The position numbers and the translations under genes were made by a program. Positions 44,939 to 57,063 of a stretch of DNA of 64,000 nt are shown here, piece after piece (positions within the stretch are counted from its first letter, which is position 1; each line of letters begins with the position of its first letter). The notes beneath the pieces are model-generated. The model was not told where the DNA came from. It searched no databases and worked only from the letters and a program-made list of their open reading frames with translations. This stretch comes from Hawksworthiomyces lignivorus (taxonomy: Eukaryota; Ascomycota; Sordariomycetes; Ophiostomatales; Ophiostomataceae), in assembly GCA_002917075.1 (NCBI GenBank), contig NTMA01000085.1, positions 62,001-126,000 of the forward strand. Reading direction: 5' to 3'.

Positions 44939-45625
44939 TTTGAAAACTAAAAAAATAAAAATAAAAAACTAGAGAACTATGCGCAATACACGAATGCAGA
45001 TGGAAGAAAGGAAAAATGGTAATAAAGAGGAAAGGACGAGGATGGGTATGGAAGCTTAGAGGAAGACCAACTCGAACATGTCGGGGGCTTGATGAGTATC
45101 TTTCATTATCTTCAGACTTCGGTCCAGCCTTGTTCACTTTTATCGGTCTAAACATTGGAGTTGCTGGATGGGTGGCAAACGAAGTAAGCACAGGAACGTC
45201 GCGACATGGGACGCAGTTTTCCGAACTCTGGCATCGTTCTGAAGGGACTCCAATGGGATGCCAGAAACCATAATATTTGTATATATGTATATTTAGTTCA
45301 CTTTTCGAATGTTCAAAGCTAGGATATGTCAAATAAACCTTAAATTAATGAGTTGATAGCTACGTTGTGTAGTTTGTAAGGATTGATGGTCTCTGGCTTG
45401 ACCTAAATACCGATGATAGTAAGAGGCGGCTCTCGGCCAAATGGCACAGGAAATGATAGCACACAAGCACGCAAATATGAGACACCGACTCTGGATGTAT
45501 TAATTTAAGCGATAATATAAACATATTGTTTTAAGCTCTTCGGTCGCGTTTAAAATGCATCGTACTTCAGAACTAATCGAAACGGGCGCAGTGCAGAACA
45601 GGATTTCAATATTCTTCTGCCCCAT
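44939..45625. other. Intergenic region
   Basis: Upstream flank of the membrane-protein gene and 3' flank of the Dal5-type permease gene. No gene recognised. Confidence 0.5.
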
Positions 45626-47238
45626 TTATCCTTGAAAGTGCTCCTCATCTACCTTCTTCCTTTGGTCTCGCTTTTCGCCCCATTTCTGCACAGCCGGGAG
45701 TCCCACGCCCATCCACAGCGTCAGCGCAACAACCATAGCCAAGGCGCTGCCCCAGCCATGGGTTTTAATATAATGTGGCGCCTGGGAGCTCGGAAACTGC
45801 TTCTGCTGAAAGGGAATGAGGACCGCGCCACCAACCGACACCATAAAGCCAAGCGTGAATCCACGCAGCTGCTGGTCACCACCGCACGCCTCGTTGACCC
45901 AGCCGGCAAGCAGGGGTGTATAGCAGCCGTAGCAGCCGATCAAGATGTATGCGGCCATCTTGAGGTTCTTTGTCACGTCCCACACAGTTAAGACGATGTA
46001 GCAAAAGATGAGCAGGCATCCCACAGCAAAGCAGACAGGTCCACGCCGGCCTATAGCGTCGGCTACAAAACCTGAGCCGATCATAAAGAAGAAGTTAACA
46101 GCGCCAATTGCCGTTGGGATGTTGTTGATGTTAATAACGCTGTAATGTTCGGATTTGAGATACAGCTGGAAGTACTGCATAACGTTGGAGCCGACCGTCA
46201 GACTCCATAGAGCATAGCCCATTGTAAAGGCGTACAGTTGCCACGAAACGAAGATGCGCTTAATAACAGTCAAGTCCATTTTACCAACGGGGTTGCGCCC
46301 TTCCGCTCTGATCCGGTCAACTGCCCTCTGGCGTTCCCATGCGTTCAAGTAGAATGCATTAGTCCGCTCAGGAGTGTCGGGGAAGAAGAACTTGAGAGGG
46401 TTAGTACCTGATGATATATGAATGAAGTTTATGCATGGCAACAGCCACGAAAAATGCGTGGTAGACGTATAATGGTAAAACTTACAATACCGTAGATGAC
46501 AACGGGGATGGACAAGATAAAGTCGAAGATAAACAGCCATCGCCACGCGGGAAGACCGCCTTTGCCTTGCATGCCACTGTACAGGGCAGCCTGCAGGTAG
46601 CCAGAAAACATCTGTCCCAAAACGCCGCTGACAACAAAGAGCGATGATCGCCGTGCCAGCTCGCTCTTGCGGTACCAGCAACCTAGCGTGTATTGGATAC
46701 CCGGCCAGGCAGCTGATTCAAAGAGGCCGCAGCAGAACCGCAGGGCATAGTATTGGCTGGCAGTTTGGCCCTTGTACATGCCCAGGACGAAGAGGCTCCA
46801 GATAAGCAGGCAGGAAGGAAGCCAGAAACGCGGTCGCACCACGGTGATGATGAGGTTGGCAAAGGGGCCGCCGACCAGAGTGCCGGCTGAGAAATAGGTG
46901 TTCATCCAGGAGAGTTCGTTACCTGGACCGAATCCCAGGTCTTCTGACATGCCTGACACATACGCATTTGACACATTGTTGCCATCGAGCTGCTTGATGA
47001 AGAAGCAGAGACATGAGTAGGACAAAATAAACCAGTCCAACTTGAAAAGCATCCGCTTTTCTTCTTTGCTGGTATTGGGCTCATGCCAATGAACCAACCG
47101 TTGTAGTGCCGTCCTCCGTGTCGCGGGCACAGATTCCTGGTGGGCTGAGACCGAAGTATCGTCGGCTGATCCGTTGACTGCATTGACCTTTACGAAGTCT
47201 GCTGACTCCGCTTTGGTCTCTTCAATTGGTGAAGCCAT
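45626..47238 (-). CDS. MFS permease of the Dal5/allantoate-pantothenate (anion:cation symporter) family
   Basis: Plasma-membrane proton symporter of the Dal5/Liz1/Fen2 type, which carries allantoate, pantothenate, ureides or small carboxylates. Two exons, 46486-47238 and 45626-46390, are joined by a 95-nt intron (GTAAGT; branch TACTAAC; CTCAAG acceptor); 505 aa. Hallmarks: KLDWFILSYSCLCFFIKQLD in TM1, NVSNAYVSGM after it, ARFCCGLFE-like TM4 sequence (LRFCCGLFESAAWPG), WRWLFIFDFILSIP and FFPDTPERTNAFYLNAWERQ at the central loop. The second half has TMs 7-12. I chose MASPIEET as the start; the frame is open upstream, but that extension is basic and atypical. Several HGATAR sites upstream suggest nitrogen control. 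It precedes a Zn2Cys6 regulator gene on the same strand. Confidence 0.9.
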
Positions 47239-48487
47239 CTCTTGGTGTCGTGACGCTCGTCGCGCTCGATTTTGACAACAAGAAGGCAAGGAGGAGGAGA
47301 AGTTCTTGAGCAAGGATGATAATAAACTAAATCGTGCCCAATAAGAACTGGGATATGGCGAAAGGGAGCTGAACACCGCACTGGGGTTGGTGATGCCTCT
47401 TGCAGAAATTCTATGATGCTTGGAGAAAGAAGTGATCCGGGGTATGTCTTATAACCGTGCAGTTATCAGGAAGCTCCTGAAAGCTGTTATCCCTCCGTAT
47501 AAGACATATCTCCTAATCGTCATCTAGATTCAAATCGACAAAAAAGCGGTTGAAATCACATAATGTTCAATTTGACCAAGTTTTTTTAATCCTTTATCGA
47601 GGCGATGAATGTCGTGCTGGCGTCGGCGAGACGAAAAATTTCCCAATACGGTAAAATTAATCGGTTCTCCCCGACTTATCCACAACATGATAAAAAGTGT
47701 CATCTCGTCTTATCAGTTTCCCGCCTCGCCCCATTAGTTTGTGGAGTCTAGGCTGCTTTTTCTTTAGAGCACTACATATGTGGTATGGTTCTACTACTTA
47801 GACAAAGACAATCGCCACCTCGGGGAAGATAAGAGTAGTTAACAAGCTTCACACAGATGCCATCCGAAGTTAAGAGAACAGGTTCTAAAAAAGAATTAGA
47901 AAATATTAATAGAAAGAATATCTCTCTGGGATTGATTCTGGTGGCGTGATATCCATGCAGCAATGAGATTGTCAAGTATACTACACAATCTTATAATGGC
48001 ATTCCACTCATATTGAGTCTTGCTGGCCATACCTAGTTGTTGAGACCTCACTGCATAGCTGGTGACGAACCAAGACAGCGGGCATAGGCTAGGCACTTAG
48101 ATGAGCATGGAGAACTACAGAACATTAGCCTCGGGGGCGGGGCCGCTATCATTTTGGATCCGGGGGGAGTTCATACAGGTGACATGTCAGGGCATAGTAG
48201 CTTGGTTGTTCCAAGGTAGCGGATTGGCATTGTATTCAAGTGGACGGTACAAATAAAGAAGAGTGTGGTTGCTGTTGTTGTTTCGTGCGACTAGAATCGA
48301 AAAAAGAGAGTTATGGATCTATGTGAGCCAAATTCGTTTACATATAAATGCAACAATGAGATGAAAGTGCATGTGTAATTCTAATGCAAGTATTTTTTTA
48401 TTTACAGTAAAGTATAATGTCTGCAGATATATATAGAGATATGTATTTGTATACGCACATATGTAACTTCACCTTACGTGGATCGTC
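47239..48487. other. Promoter region of the Dal5-type permease
   Basis: 1.2 kb between the permease start and the 3' end of the Zn2Cys6 gene. It contains a set of GATA-factor motifs (separate entry) and a GC-box-like patch near 48132 (GGGGGCGGGGCCG), which also contains sites resembling CreA targets. Confidence 0.45.
47463..47716 (-). promoter_or_regulatory. Cluster of HGATAR (AreA/GATA-type) sites
   Basis: At least four matches to HGATAR on one strand or the other: 47463-47468, 47594-47599, 47688-47693 and about 47710-47715. All lie 225-480 bp upstream of the permease ATG. GATA factors activate nitrogen-source transporters in filamentous fungi, which fits this permease family. No binding evidence. 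Confidence 0.4.
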
Positions 48488-50869
48488 TTACAGAAAATCC
48501 ATATCCCAGCCAGCCCATCCCAAGCCGCCGATGTCATCGTGATTTACTGAGTTGACCGGCAGCACGGTCGATGCAGACTCTAGAGGGGCAGCAGTGGTGG
48601 AAATGGAAATACTTCCGATATTGCTAAATAATTCGCTAGCAAAGCCGGCGTCTATGACTGTGGTCATGCTCTCTTCCAAGGCAGCCTCTTGGAAAACGAA
48701 TGAAGTGGAATTACCGAGAGCCTCATACATCACATTCACCAGAGCGGTGATGATGGGGCGCACCAGAGCCGAGAGGGCATCGAGACGATGGCGGGCAGGG
48801 CCGAAAGCAGATGCTGCCCCAGACCCACCGTAGTGGCCGCTGACGTGCAGGGGGACGTAGGCGGCGAAGTCGGACAAGAGGTGGACGAACTGACGCACGA
48901 TACCGGCAGCGTGGCGCGCAGAGGACCAGCCCTCGGGGAAAGCCTCGAGTATGGTGTGCAGGACAGCCACCTCGTCGCGGGCCGGGAAAGCCGCACTCTT
49001 GGCTGCGCACCAGAGAAAGCCGTGCATCAGTAGGAGCGCGACCGGTAGCAGGCGGCAGAAGGTGACGCGGTTGAGGGGCAGCAGGCGCTGCTGGAACAGC
49101 ACCGCAGTCGACTCTAGGTGGCGCTGCGTCAGGCGCAGCAGCTCCATGCGCGACACGGACGTGCCGAACAGGTTCATGCTGCAGGGGTAGTGCAACAGCA
49201 CGAGCAAGTAGTAGTAGCGGGCGCTGAGCCAGGTGACGGAGCTGTGGATGGCGACGTTGTCCGCCTCCTGGGGCGGCGAGATCAGGCAGCCGCTGCTGTA
49301 CCAGTTCTCGATGTCGGCGCGGATGTCCTGGACGATGGTGCGGCGGTCGTCGTGCGTCATGGCGCGGACCTCGGCAAGCTTGCGTAAATGGATCTGCTGC
49401 AAGATGCGGTCCTCAATCTGCCGGAGCTGGATTACGTGGCGGCTCGTCTGCAGGATTGCTGCATACGCCGCCCGGTCGGCAGACGCGAATTCCTCCAGCG
49501 TCAGCCCTGGCAGCGGCACGTTGGCGTTCTCGTCCGTCAGGGCCACCGACAGTCCCAGCGACGCAGAGATCATGCGGTCCAGCACGTAGATGCTCCAGAA
49601 GAGCCTGTGCTGCAGCTCGATTTCGAATTTGGCAGAGCGCTGGGGGTACTTGCCTGGCAAGAATGAGGCCGCCGAAGATGGCATGCCGGCGCCAGGCGTG
49701 CAGTCGGTTGGTGGCCGCCGCGTAAGTCCGATTAAGATGGCCTGCCGGGCGACGATGCCCACAATCGACCACGTTGGCATGCCGTTTGGATCAAACAACG
49801 AGTACAGCGCTAGCAACACCAGGATCTGCAGCGACTCCACCGTCGACTGCGACAGGCACTCCCGGATGATGTCTGCGTACGCAATTTCAAACCGTGACGC
49901 TGTGCCTTCCGGGATCTGCCCGGCCCGCTGCAGCGTGGTGCACCCAATTGCCATAATAAGATACAGCTGAGTCGAGTCTGGGCTGCGCCGCCACACTGTG
50001 CCAAACGTCTCGAGATCCTGTAGAATCTTGCTGCGGTCCACAAACGGATATGCCCTGTTCACGTTCCGGAAGTATGCATCTACGAACCGCCGTGCCGCTG
50101 CGTCCGCTGGCAGGATTGGCGATTTCAGCAGGCCCATGGCAACACTGCTGGTGTCGGACATTGGGGCCTGGTAGGTGATGTCTTGGGCCACATGATTTGC
50201 GGGCGGCAGGTTATCGGCATGGTATGTCGATGTTGCGGTTGCTGCTGATGCTTCGGCTGGAAGTAATGGAGGAGTCGGCGGCTGTGGCGTTGATAGGGGA
50301 AGTGGTTCCGGCGAGTCTCCGCCTCCAATATGTACATCCAAGCTGTGTTGATCAATGTTGTCTTGGAATTCTGTTTGCCCTGTGCTTTTAACTGCTTCAT
50401 AGGCACCGGGTCCTACTAAGTCCACCACGGAACCGTCAATTTTCGGCAAATTGCTTGACTGGGAAGATGCGGGCTGAGCAGCATGATACCCGAGACAAGT
50501 CTCAACTTCAATAGATTGTTCGACCTTGCTGGTGCCGTTGTCTGTATTGCTCTTACTGCTGAGGTTGTTGCCATTGTTCAGAATCTCTGTCAGTTGCTCC
50601 ACTCTAGCCCGCAGCTGCTGTACCTCGACGCTGTCGGACGCGGCTATCGTATAACTGCACGATTTGCCTGCCTTAGCACATAGTTGGCACACCGGGAGTG
50701 TCCGGCTGCATCTCTTCTTGAACGCATGGCACCTGTCGCAGGCCGGACCCGCTGCCCTGCCTGAAGGTGGCCCTTTTGCTTTCTGCCCCGGCTCTTTGCC
50801 GACCGTCTTCGCTGTAGCCGTCCGCCCGATGCGAAATCGCCGGATTGAAGAACGCATGTCGGAAGCCAT
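48488..50869 (-). CDS. Zn2Cys6 fungal transcription factor
   Basis: 793 aa, one exon. The binuclear zinc cluster is CDRCHAFKKRC followed by CQLCAKAGKSC, with Cys at 44, 47, 54, 61, 64 and 71 (C-X2-C-X6-C-X6-C-X2-C-X6-C). A short coiled coil (VEVQQLRARVEQLTEIL, about 81-97) follows for dimerisation. After an acidic/Pro linker, the fungal_trans middle homology region begins near DAAARRFVDAYFRNVNRAYP, with LFWSIYVLDRMISASLG as its core motif. The C-terminal tail is Ser/Thr- and acid-rich and ends GWAGWDMDFL, a plausible activation segment. The gene is divergent to a flavin monooxygenase gene and is followed by the permease gene, so it is a candidate local regulator of both. Confidence 0.93.
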   Translation of the reverse strand: MASDMRSSIRRFRIGRTATAKTVGKEPGQKAKGPPSGRAAGPACDRCHAFKKRCSRTLPVCQLCAKAGKSCSYTIAASDSVEVQQLRARVEQLTEILNNGNNLSSKSNTDNGTSKVEQSIEVETCLGYHAAQPASSQSSNLPKIDGSVVDLVGPGAYEAVKSTGQTEFQDNIDQHSLDVHIGGGDSPEPLPLSTPQPPTPPLLPAEASAATATSTYHADNLPPANHVAQDITYQAPMSDTSSVAMGLLKSPILPADAAARRFVDAYFRNVNRAYPFVDRSKILQDLETFGTVWRRSPDSTQLYLIMAIGCTTLQRAGQIPEGTASRFEIAYADIIRECLSQSTVESLQILVLLALYSLFDPNGMPTWSIVGIVARQAILIGLTRRPPTDCTPGAGMPSSAASFLPGKYPQRSAKFEIELQHRLFWSIYVLDRMISASLGLSVALTDENANVPLPGLTLEEFASADRAAYAAILQTSRHVIQLRQIEDRILQQIHLRKLAEVRAMTHDDRRTIVQDIRADIENWYSSGCLISPPQEADNVAIHSSVTWLSARYYYLLVLLHYPCSMNLFGTSVSRMELLRLTQRHLESTAVLFQQRLLPLNRVTFCRLLPVALLLMHGFLWCAAKSAAFPARDEVAVLHTILEAFPEGWSSARHAAGIVRQFVHLLSDFAAYVPLHVSGHYGGSGAASAFGPARHRLDALSALVRPIITALVNVMYEALGNSTSFVFQEAALEESMTTVIDAGFASELFSNIGSISISTTAAPLESASTVLPVNSVNHDDIGGLGWAGWDMDFL

Positions 50870-51348
50870 GTCTATAATACGAAATTGGATATATTACCTT
50901 TTGATAGCCCTACAAAACCTTCCCAGCTTGAGAACCAGTAGGCATTGTTTCCTTATCAAATAAATTAAAGAAGTAAAGGTGCTTTTTGGTGCCGATATAA
51001 GCTTATCGAATATCTTGGTCGAGCTTTGTCGGCCTTATTCCGACTATCGATCGCCGATGGACCCTGGCATTGCGCACTAGCGTCCGCGGGCCTCCCCAGT
51101 GGCGTTATTTCCAAGAGGACAAAAGTCGTAGTCTGCAAGAAAGTCTTGTTTATATTGTCAAAGAGGCTAGGTATTTCTTTTTTCCATAGAAAAGGAAGAC
51201 CAAAAAGTAGAGGAGAAATAGACGGTCTTCATGTATTACAAAAGCCAAAGCCTTCTCAATATTTCCTTATTGCTATCAAAATTGATATCGGTATCTCCTC
51301 CCTTGGATTTTCTCTACTGTGTCTTCAATACAATTTTTTTTCCCAAAC
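50870..51348. promoter_or_regulatory. Shared divergent promoter (Zn2Cys6 gene / monooxygenase gene)
   Basis: 479 bp between the two start codons. It contains HGATAR-type motifs (near 50956 and 51002) and a pyrimidine-rich run just before the monooxygenase ATG. Co-regulation is inference. Confidence 0.45.
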
Positions 51349-53031
51349 ATGTCTCCTGCTTTCACGAATGAGAAACTCCACATAAAGCGCGTTGCCGTCA
51401 TTGGAGCTGGCCCTGGCGGATTAGCCGCAGCAAAGTTCGTGATCTAAGTGCCGTTTTCTATGTTGCATTCCTTTCCCCATAAAGCTCGTTATGGACCTTC
51501 TTTGTTAACAACCAGTCTGTTGGTATGACGCAATTAAATCAGATATCTTGAAGCCGAAAAGAAATTTGAAAAGATTGAGGTATTTGACCAGAGAGCCGCG
51601 CCAGGTGGCATTTGGAATTACACCTCTCTCAATGTGGTCGACGATGGCTTCACTGTTCCGCGGACACAGCCAACCAAGCTGAATGATACTGCCATTTGGG
51701 CCAAGGACAGTCCTGTTGCGCAGTTTGTCTCGCCAGTCTACGACTTTCTTGAAACAAACATCCCTAAGACTTTAATGAACTATTGTGATTTTCCTTTCCC
51801 TGAAGGGTCTTCTCTATTTCCGCGCCACCAAAACGTCGCTGCCTATCTGCACGACTATGCCCAAGACATTCAACACCTGCTGTCCCTAGAGACCCAGGTT
51901 GTCTCGGTCCGGAATATCCGCGATGGCCGAAGCCGCCCCCGTTGGGAAGTCGGTCTGCTTAATCTCAGGACGAAAGAGCGTCGCATCGAAGAATTTGATG
52001 CTGTCCTGGTTGCCACTGGCCATTACAACGACCCTTTTATCCCAGATATCAAGGGGCTTGCCGAGTTTAATAAGATCCACCCTGGCGTTGTCTCCCACTC
52101 CAAATTCTACCGCAACCCTGACCAATACCTTAACAAAGTGAGTTGGTGAAATTTTCAGTTACCCTTCCCTCCCATTTTCCGTTTAATTATTCTCTATCTC
52201 TTATCTCTCGCCTCTTGCATGTGCCTCTCTGTTGTAAAATTTATTCTTTTGATTAACACTCAGTTCTAGAAAGTCGTTGTGATTGGTAACTCGGCGTCTG
52301 GAATAGATATCAGCTTTCAAGTATCTAGTGTGTCACAAAAGCCAGTCATTGTATCTGAGAAAGCCGTCCTAGCTACACCAGTAGAGGAGCGAGAATGGGC
52401 CTCAATGAAGCCCCAGATCGTGGAGTTTCTTCCCGAAAATCGATCCGTTCGATTCGAGGACGCCTCGGTGGAATCGGATATTGACGCCATCATATTTTGT
52501 ACAGGATATTTCTACTCTTTCCCCTTCCTTCAGGATTTGGAGCCACCAGTCATTACCAACGGATCTTGCGCCAAACATCTTTACGAACACATGCTGTACA
52601 TTGACGATCCAACCCTGGCCTTCATTGGTATACCCCAGCGCGTTGTACCCCTCCCATTGTCGGAGGCCCAAAGTGCCTGGATTGCTCGACTATGGGCAGA
52701 CCGGCTTCCTGTTCCCTCCACCACCGAAATGCGCGCTTGGGAATCGGAGATTTTCGGAGAGCGGGGCGAGAACAAATTTGTCCACAATCTGGCTTTCCCC
52801 CTGGACGTCGCATACATCAATGGCCTCTTCGAGCGCAGCATAGCGTGCAAAAAAGATCCGAAGCTTGACAATGATGGAATTGGCAAGATGCCACCTTACT
52901 GGGACGCTGAGAAAGCTTGGGTCAGAGAACGCTTTCCATTCATCAAGTTAGCCAGCAGGGCCCTCGGGGATAGAAGACACGAAGTAAAGTCTTTGAGCGA
53001 GTTGGGCTTTACCTATGCTACAAAACAGTAG
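51349..53031 (+). CDS. Flavin-containing monooxygenase (FMO family)
   Basis: FAD- and NADPH-dependent oxygenase acting on soft nucleophiles (N or S) or, in relatives, ketones. There are three exons: 51349-51434, 51543-52137 and 52270-53031; 480 aa. The introns start GTTCGT and GTGAGT. FAD site: VIGAGPGGLAAAKYLE, with Gly at 19, 21 and 24, completed across intron 1. The FMO signature HPGVVSHSKFYR fits FxGxxxHxxxY/F with Pro for Phe at the first position. NADP site: VVVIGNSASGID at the start of exon 3 (about 229-240). An ATGHYNDP block precedes the signature. The C-terminal half has IIFCTGYFYSFPFL, the usual late FMO motif. Divergent to the Zn2Cys6 gene. Confidence 0.92.
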
Positions 53032-55856
53032 TTTTATTTATTTGCGTATTGTTTCCCATATCTTAAAGTTCTTATGGATTTCGACCGTGACAACCTTTTC
53101 TCGTTTAGAGTACATATTAGGAATTACAATTCTGTTCGGGTTCTCCCGATTCAGCGAATGATTTGATCAGTGATGAAACAAAACCTACGCATATTTGTAA
53201 AGTCAGACGAGTCAACTTTTAGGACCAAAATACGAATAACCAACCTTGCGTCAACGTATAGAAATAAAGACCGACAAGAGGAGACCAGGAAGTTGTTTAT
53301 ATAAGTGATGGAAGCGAGTAAGAAGAAGCTGAAGACAGACCATCCCGCCACACTGAGCATGAACTTTTGCTTGGAGGTGTCAAGGTCGGCATACTAACGC
53401 CATAACGCTGATAAATGACTGTGTTCAAACTTGAAAACATTCAAACATTCTATCGTCTACAGCTTCTTTAGGATCTCTATTCTACAACACTAAATAGATA
53501 TCCATGAAATGGAATCGAGGAACAAAATTTCAAACGAGACTGACAAGAAAATTGACAGACCACCTGGTCGCTTCTAGATTCTGTGAGTCATTCAGTCTCA
53601 AAAGTCGGTCCTCTCACCTGTCACATATATAGAGCATCTCCCCTCTTCGGAGCATTATCTGATACTCGTACACTTTCTCTTCTCCTAGCAAACTCTTTTC
53701 ATTTTCGTTCGAGCCTTTCACCTGCTATGTACTATACATAATCTGTCATTAAAGTGCCTTTTCTATCGCCATTATAGATTCCGTTTGAGTCTTAAAGGTT
53801 GACCTTCTCATCCCAGTGTTCTAGCCACGCTCCTGTCCTGGCTACTCCTACGTACTTCCTGAGGTTACTCATTGTTTGAACATCTCATGCGTCGTATGCG
53901 TATTCGTATACGTGTTTTGCTACTTACAGTCACATGTACCTTATATCTTTAGTACTACACAATATATTCCCCCTTTTCTTAAATTTTTGCCTTAAGTGTG
54001 TCGATTAGCTGTAATAATATCTTTCTACCTAGTGCAATTTTTTCTCTCCTCCACTAGACGTACGTCTACTGCAGCTCTTCGAAACCAGACTGCAAATGCT
54101 TCATTCAAGCACCTATGAATTATATAGCTTAACTACTAGTAGATTGCGTACCATGGTGTGTACGCTGCTGTAGAGTCGTACTTCTGTACGTGTGTTTTAC
54201 TACCGTATAGTCAAGGTAATAAACATAATATTCGCTGAGCTTAACTACCAGAAGATTGCGTATAAGAACGAACAGTACACTACCTAGTCGTAACATGTCC
54301 ATTACGTTGACTACACGGTAGGCAACCCGCTAGCAAAACGAAAAGGGAAACCAGTTGGCAGAACGAAGGATTATACTCGCAACAGTGGATTCACTGATTT
54401 TAAGTTCGTAAACTACTAGTATAGGGTTAAAAATAACATTTATTACCACCATGAAACTACATTCTTATAGAGGTTAAACTAGCCTTTGCAAAGCTAAAAT
54501 GTTTTCGGTGGTCATTACAGTACATATGTGAGCATCGTTAAGCATAGCCTACGCAGGAGAAGATCTGCCCTGACAGAAGAACCAAACCCCTCTTTTCGTT
54601 TGGTCACGGGTTGAGTGGTTGATAACAAAACAACGCACTCTGATCTGGGATAATCTTACAAAGATAACACTCAGCAAAACACTTGTAGACTGTAAAGCGA
54701 TGCGCTATAGAACCTTGGCGGTGTGGAGGATTTCTGACGATGATTGCCAGAAATGGTTCATTGTTGCCATTCCGCCGTTGTGGTAAGAATTTCCATCGGG
54801 CTCAAGTACCCGTAAACCCTTACTGTGCGGCTTCCTTTACACAAATAGCCTAACAGCGTAGATGCTACCAAAAAGAAAATAGTACATCTTAAAGGACCGC
54901 GACCTTCTGGAGGTATCAAGAATGACATTTCTCATATTCTAGCATATTTTCTTGGTTTTACTACTTCGTACCTCTTAGGAACGCTTACGGAGTTAGTCTG
55001 TACTCTCCGTAAATCAAAACTAATTAATTCTGTAGGATTAATTTGCTGATGATATATCATAACGTACCACGTACGGGGTCTGAGCGTATGGCGCAAACAT
55101 TGTTGCAGTTTAATCGATTGAATTTTGACTACTAACTAGTACGCAAAGAGATCACGAAAGGTGATAACTACATTTATTCTAACCAATGGGACTAATAGCG
55201 GATGTTGCATTTCGATGGTCCGCCTGTCCCAAGGCACCAAATTCTTGCAGCGCTAGTACGAGTTGCGATACGCAGGGGTGGCCCCCTAATTATTTAGCCG
55301 GGTCACTGTGTTGCCTTTGTGACCTCGCGTCTCCAGCGTTTCTGCCTCTAGGCTTTCGTCACTGTATACTTCACACTGTAATAATTCTTGTTCCTCTATA
55401 ATATGATCAGACATTCCAACCTTGCTCCCTACCGAATCCGACTAGTCTAGACGGAGGTGGGCTGATTGACAAACATACGATTACACCTCTTGCACATGCC
55501 ACTTCAAGTGACGTAGCTTTATCACCTGAATTTAGCTCTTCACCTGAAGCATCGCGCTGACACCGTTGATCTCTTTCATGTTCTCGTTCGCGAAGGATAC
55601 GAGACTCCATCGGTAATGCTTGCTGGCCAGACCTCATGCAAGGGCTGATCTATGTATCCGCAGAAATATCCTGACCTTGGTATTGGTTTGTCTTTGAGTA
55701 ATCTTCAAAAGGGGAGGGAAAAAATGAAAAGAAACGAAAGAAACGAAAAAAAATTAAAATTAAAATTTTTTTAGAAAAAAGTCGTAAAATTCTGACCTAC
55801 CTCGTCTCCATTGACACGACGACCGTCCACCTTAATTGTCATTAAACAGTTCCACA
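53032..55856. other. Gene-poor AT-rich region upstream of the bHLH gene
   Basis: 2.8 kb without an intact gene. A 25-bp direct repeat occurs at 54126-54150 and 54238-54262. A 76-codon minus frame at 55407-55637, charged and element-like (ESRILREREHERDQR), may be a transposon relic, but I cannot name it. The last 150 bp include A-rich and pyrimidine tracts before the bHLH start. Confidence 0.45.
54126..54262. repeat. Pair of 25-bp direct repeats
   Basis: AGCTTAACTAC(T/C)AG(T/A)AGATTGCGTA-like units start at 54126 and 54238, 112 bp apart. The first copy reads AGCTTAACTACTAGTAGATT. Probably the trace of an old duplication. Confidence 0.5.
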
Positions 55857-57063
55857 ATGGAAAACATCATGTACAAAGTCCAGCACTATTGTGTCGATGA
55901 TCCATATGAGGTGAGGATATTGATATAGCACATGCTCAATTGGCTAGATTCGCCGTAGCCGGTATCTCGTAGAATCATCGCGGGGGCCTAACTGGTATCT
56001 TTTTTTTTTCTAGGCGGCAACGGGATTGCCATTGACCCCGATTTTAACCTCCCAACGCAACAACGAGAGCGCTATCTCATCGCGGGGAGATGATGAGACT
56101 CAGTCCGCCTTTCTATGCGATGGGCGCCCCCCAATAGACCGCTCCCACTCCTCGAAAATTCTTTCGTACCGTCGGACGTACAATTCAAATAGTTTGGAGG
56201 GCTACCTGGCAAATCTAGCCGCGACTGTCCACCAGAATGCCTACCTCTACCAAATACCCATAGTTCCGGAATACAGCTGTTGGCCTGCTCCTATCACCCC
56301 AGCCGCAACGGGTGCCATAGCCACTCCGCTCACTACGGAGGCTCCTGCGACTGGCTACACTAGTAACAGCTTCGTATCTCCGGCAGTCCTCGTCGCTAAT
56401 ACCAGTGATGGCTGTCTGGATGTCGCAAGTTCGGGTTATTCACGGATATCTACCGGAAGATTCCCGACTTCGGGAGACGGCGGCGGATGCGGCCTGCATG
56501 ACGCTCTATCTCGTCGTAATCTCGGCGACTCGGTCGCAATTTTCGATGAGGGAGATGCTGATCCGCGCGACGCTGTACCCCGGCGCCGCCAGAAAACCCG
56601 CGAGGGCCACCCTTTCCGCCTTCGCAGTGAGTCCAAGACCAATCACAAGTCTTTGGCCCCGTCAGCATCATCTGCCGCTAGGTCATCCTGCCAAACCAGG
56701 CCTGTTGCTAAAAAGGTGCGGTTCCAGATTGCACCTCGCAAGCCGGCGCAGAACTTCGCGTCAAACAAATCCAAAATGCCATCCGAGGCGCACTGTGTAA
56801 ATAAGACCCACATCGATATCGAAAAGCGGTATCGTCTTAGGCTGAATGTGCAGTTCGAGCAGCTGCGCGCCGTGCTGCTTACAGGTGAAGATGGCGCCGA
56901 GGAGGTAGGCGAATCTGTCTTGGTAGCCGGGCGGAAATCAACCAAAGCGAAGGTGCTGGACGTTGCGTGTCGTTATATCTGGATGTTGGAGAAGCAGACG
57001 GCAAACTTGAAGGAGGGGAATCAAATATTGATGGAAGACATCGAGAGAGCTGCCGATCTTTGA
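55857..57063 (+). CDS. bHLH transcription factor
   Basis: Two exons, 55857-55910 and 56014-57063; the intron has donor GTGAGG, a CTAAC branch point and a T-rich CTAG acceptor; 367 aa. The C-terminal part (about residues 280-352) is a basic helix-loop-helix. HIDIEKRYRLRLNVQFEQLR is the basic region and helix 1, an extended loop carries GEDGAEEVG, and GRKSTKAKVLDVACRYIWML is helix 2, followed by a short leucine-containing extension (EKQTANLKEGNQILMEDI). The Tyr in EKRYR is the residue that marks SREBP-type bHLH proteins, but no membrane segments are present. The N-terminal 250 residues are Ser/Thr-rich and disordered, with a basic patch (PRRRQKTREGH). Targets are unknown. Confidence 0.85.
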
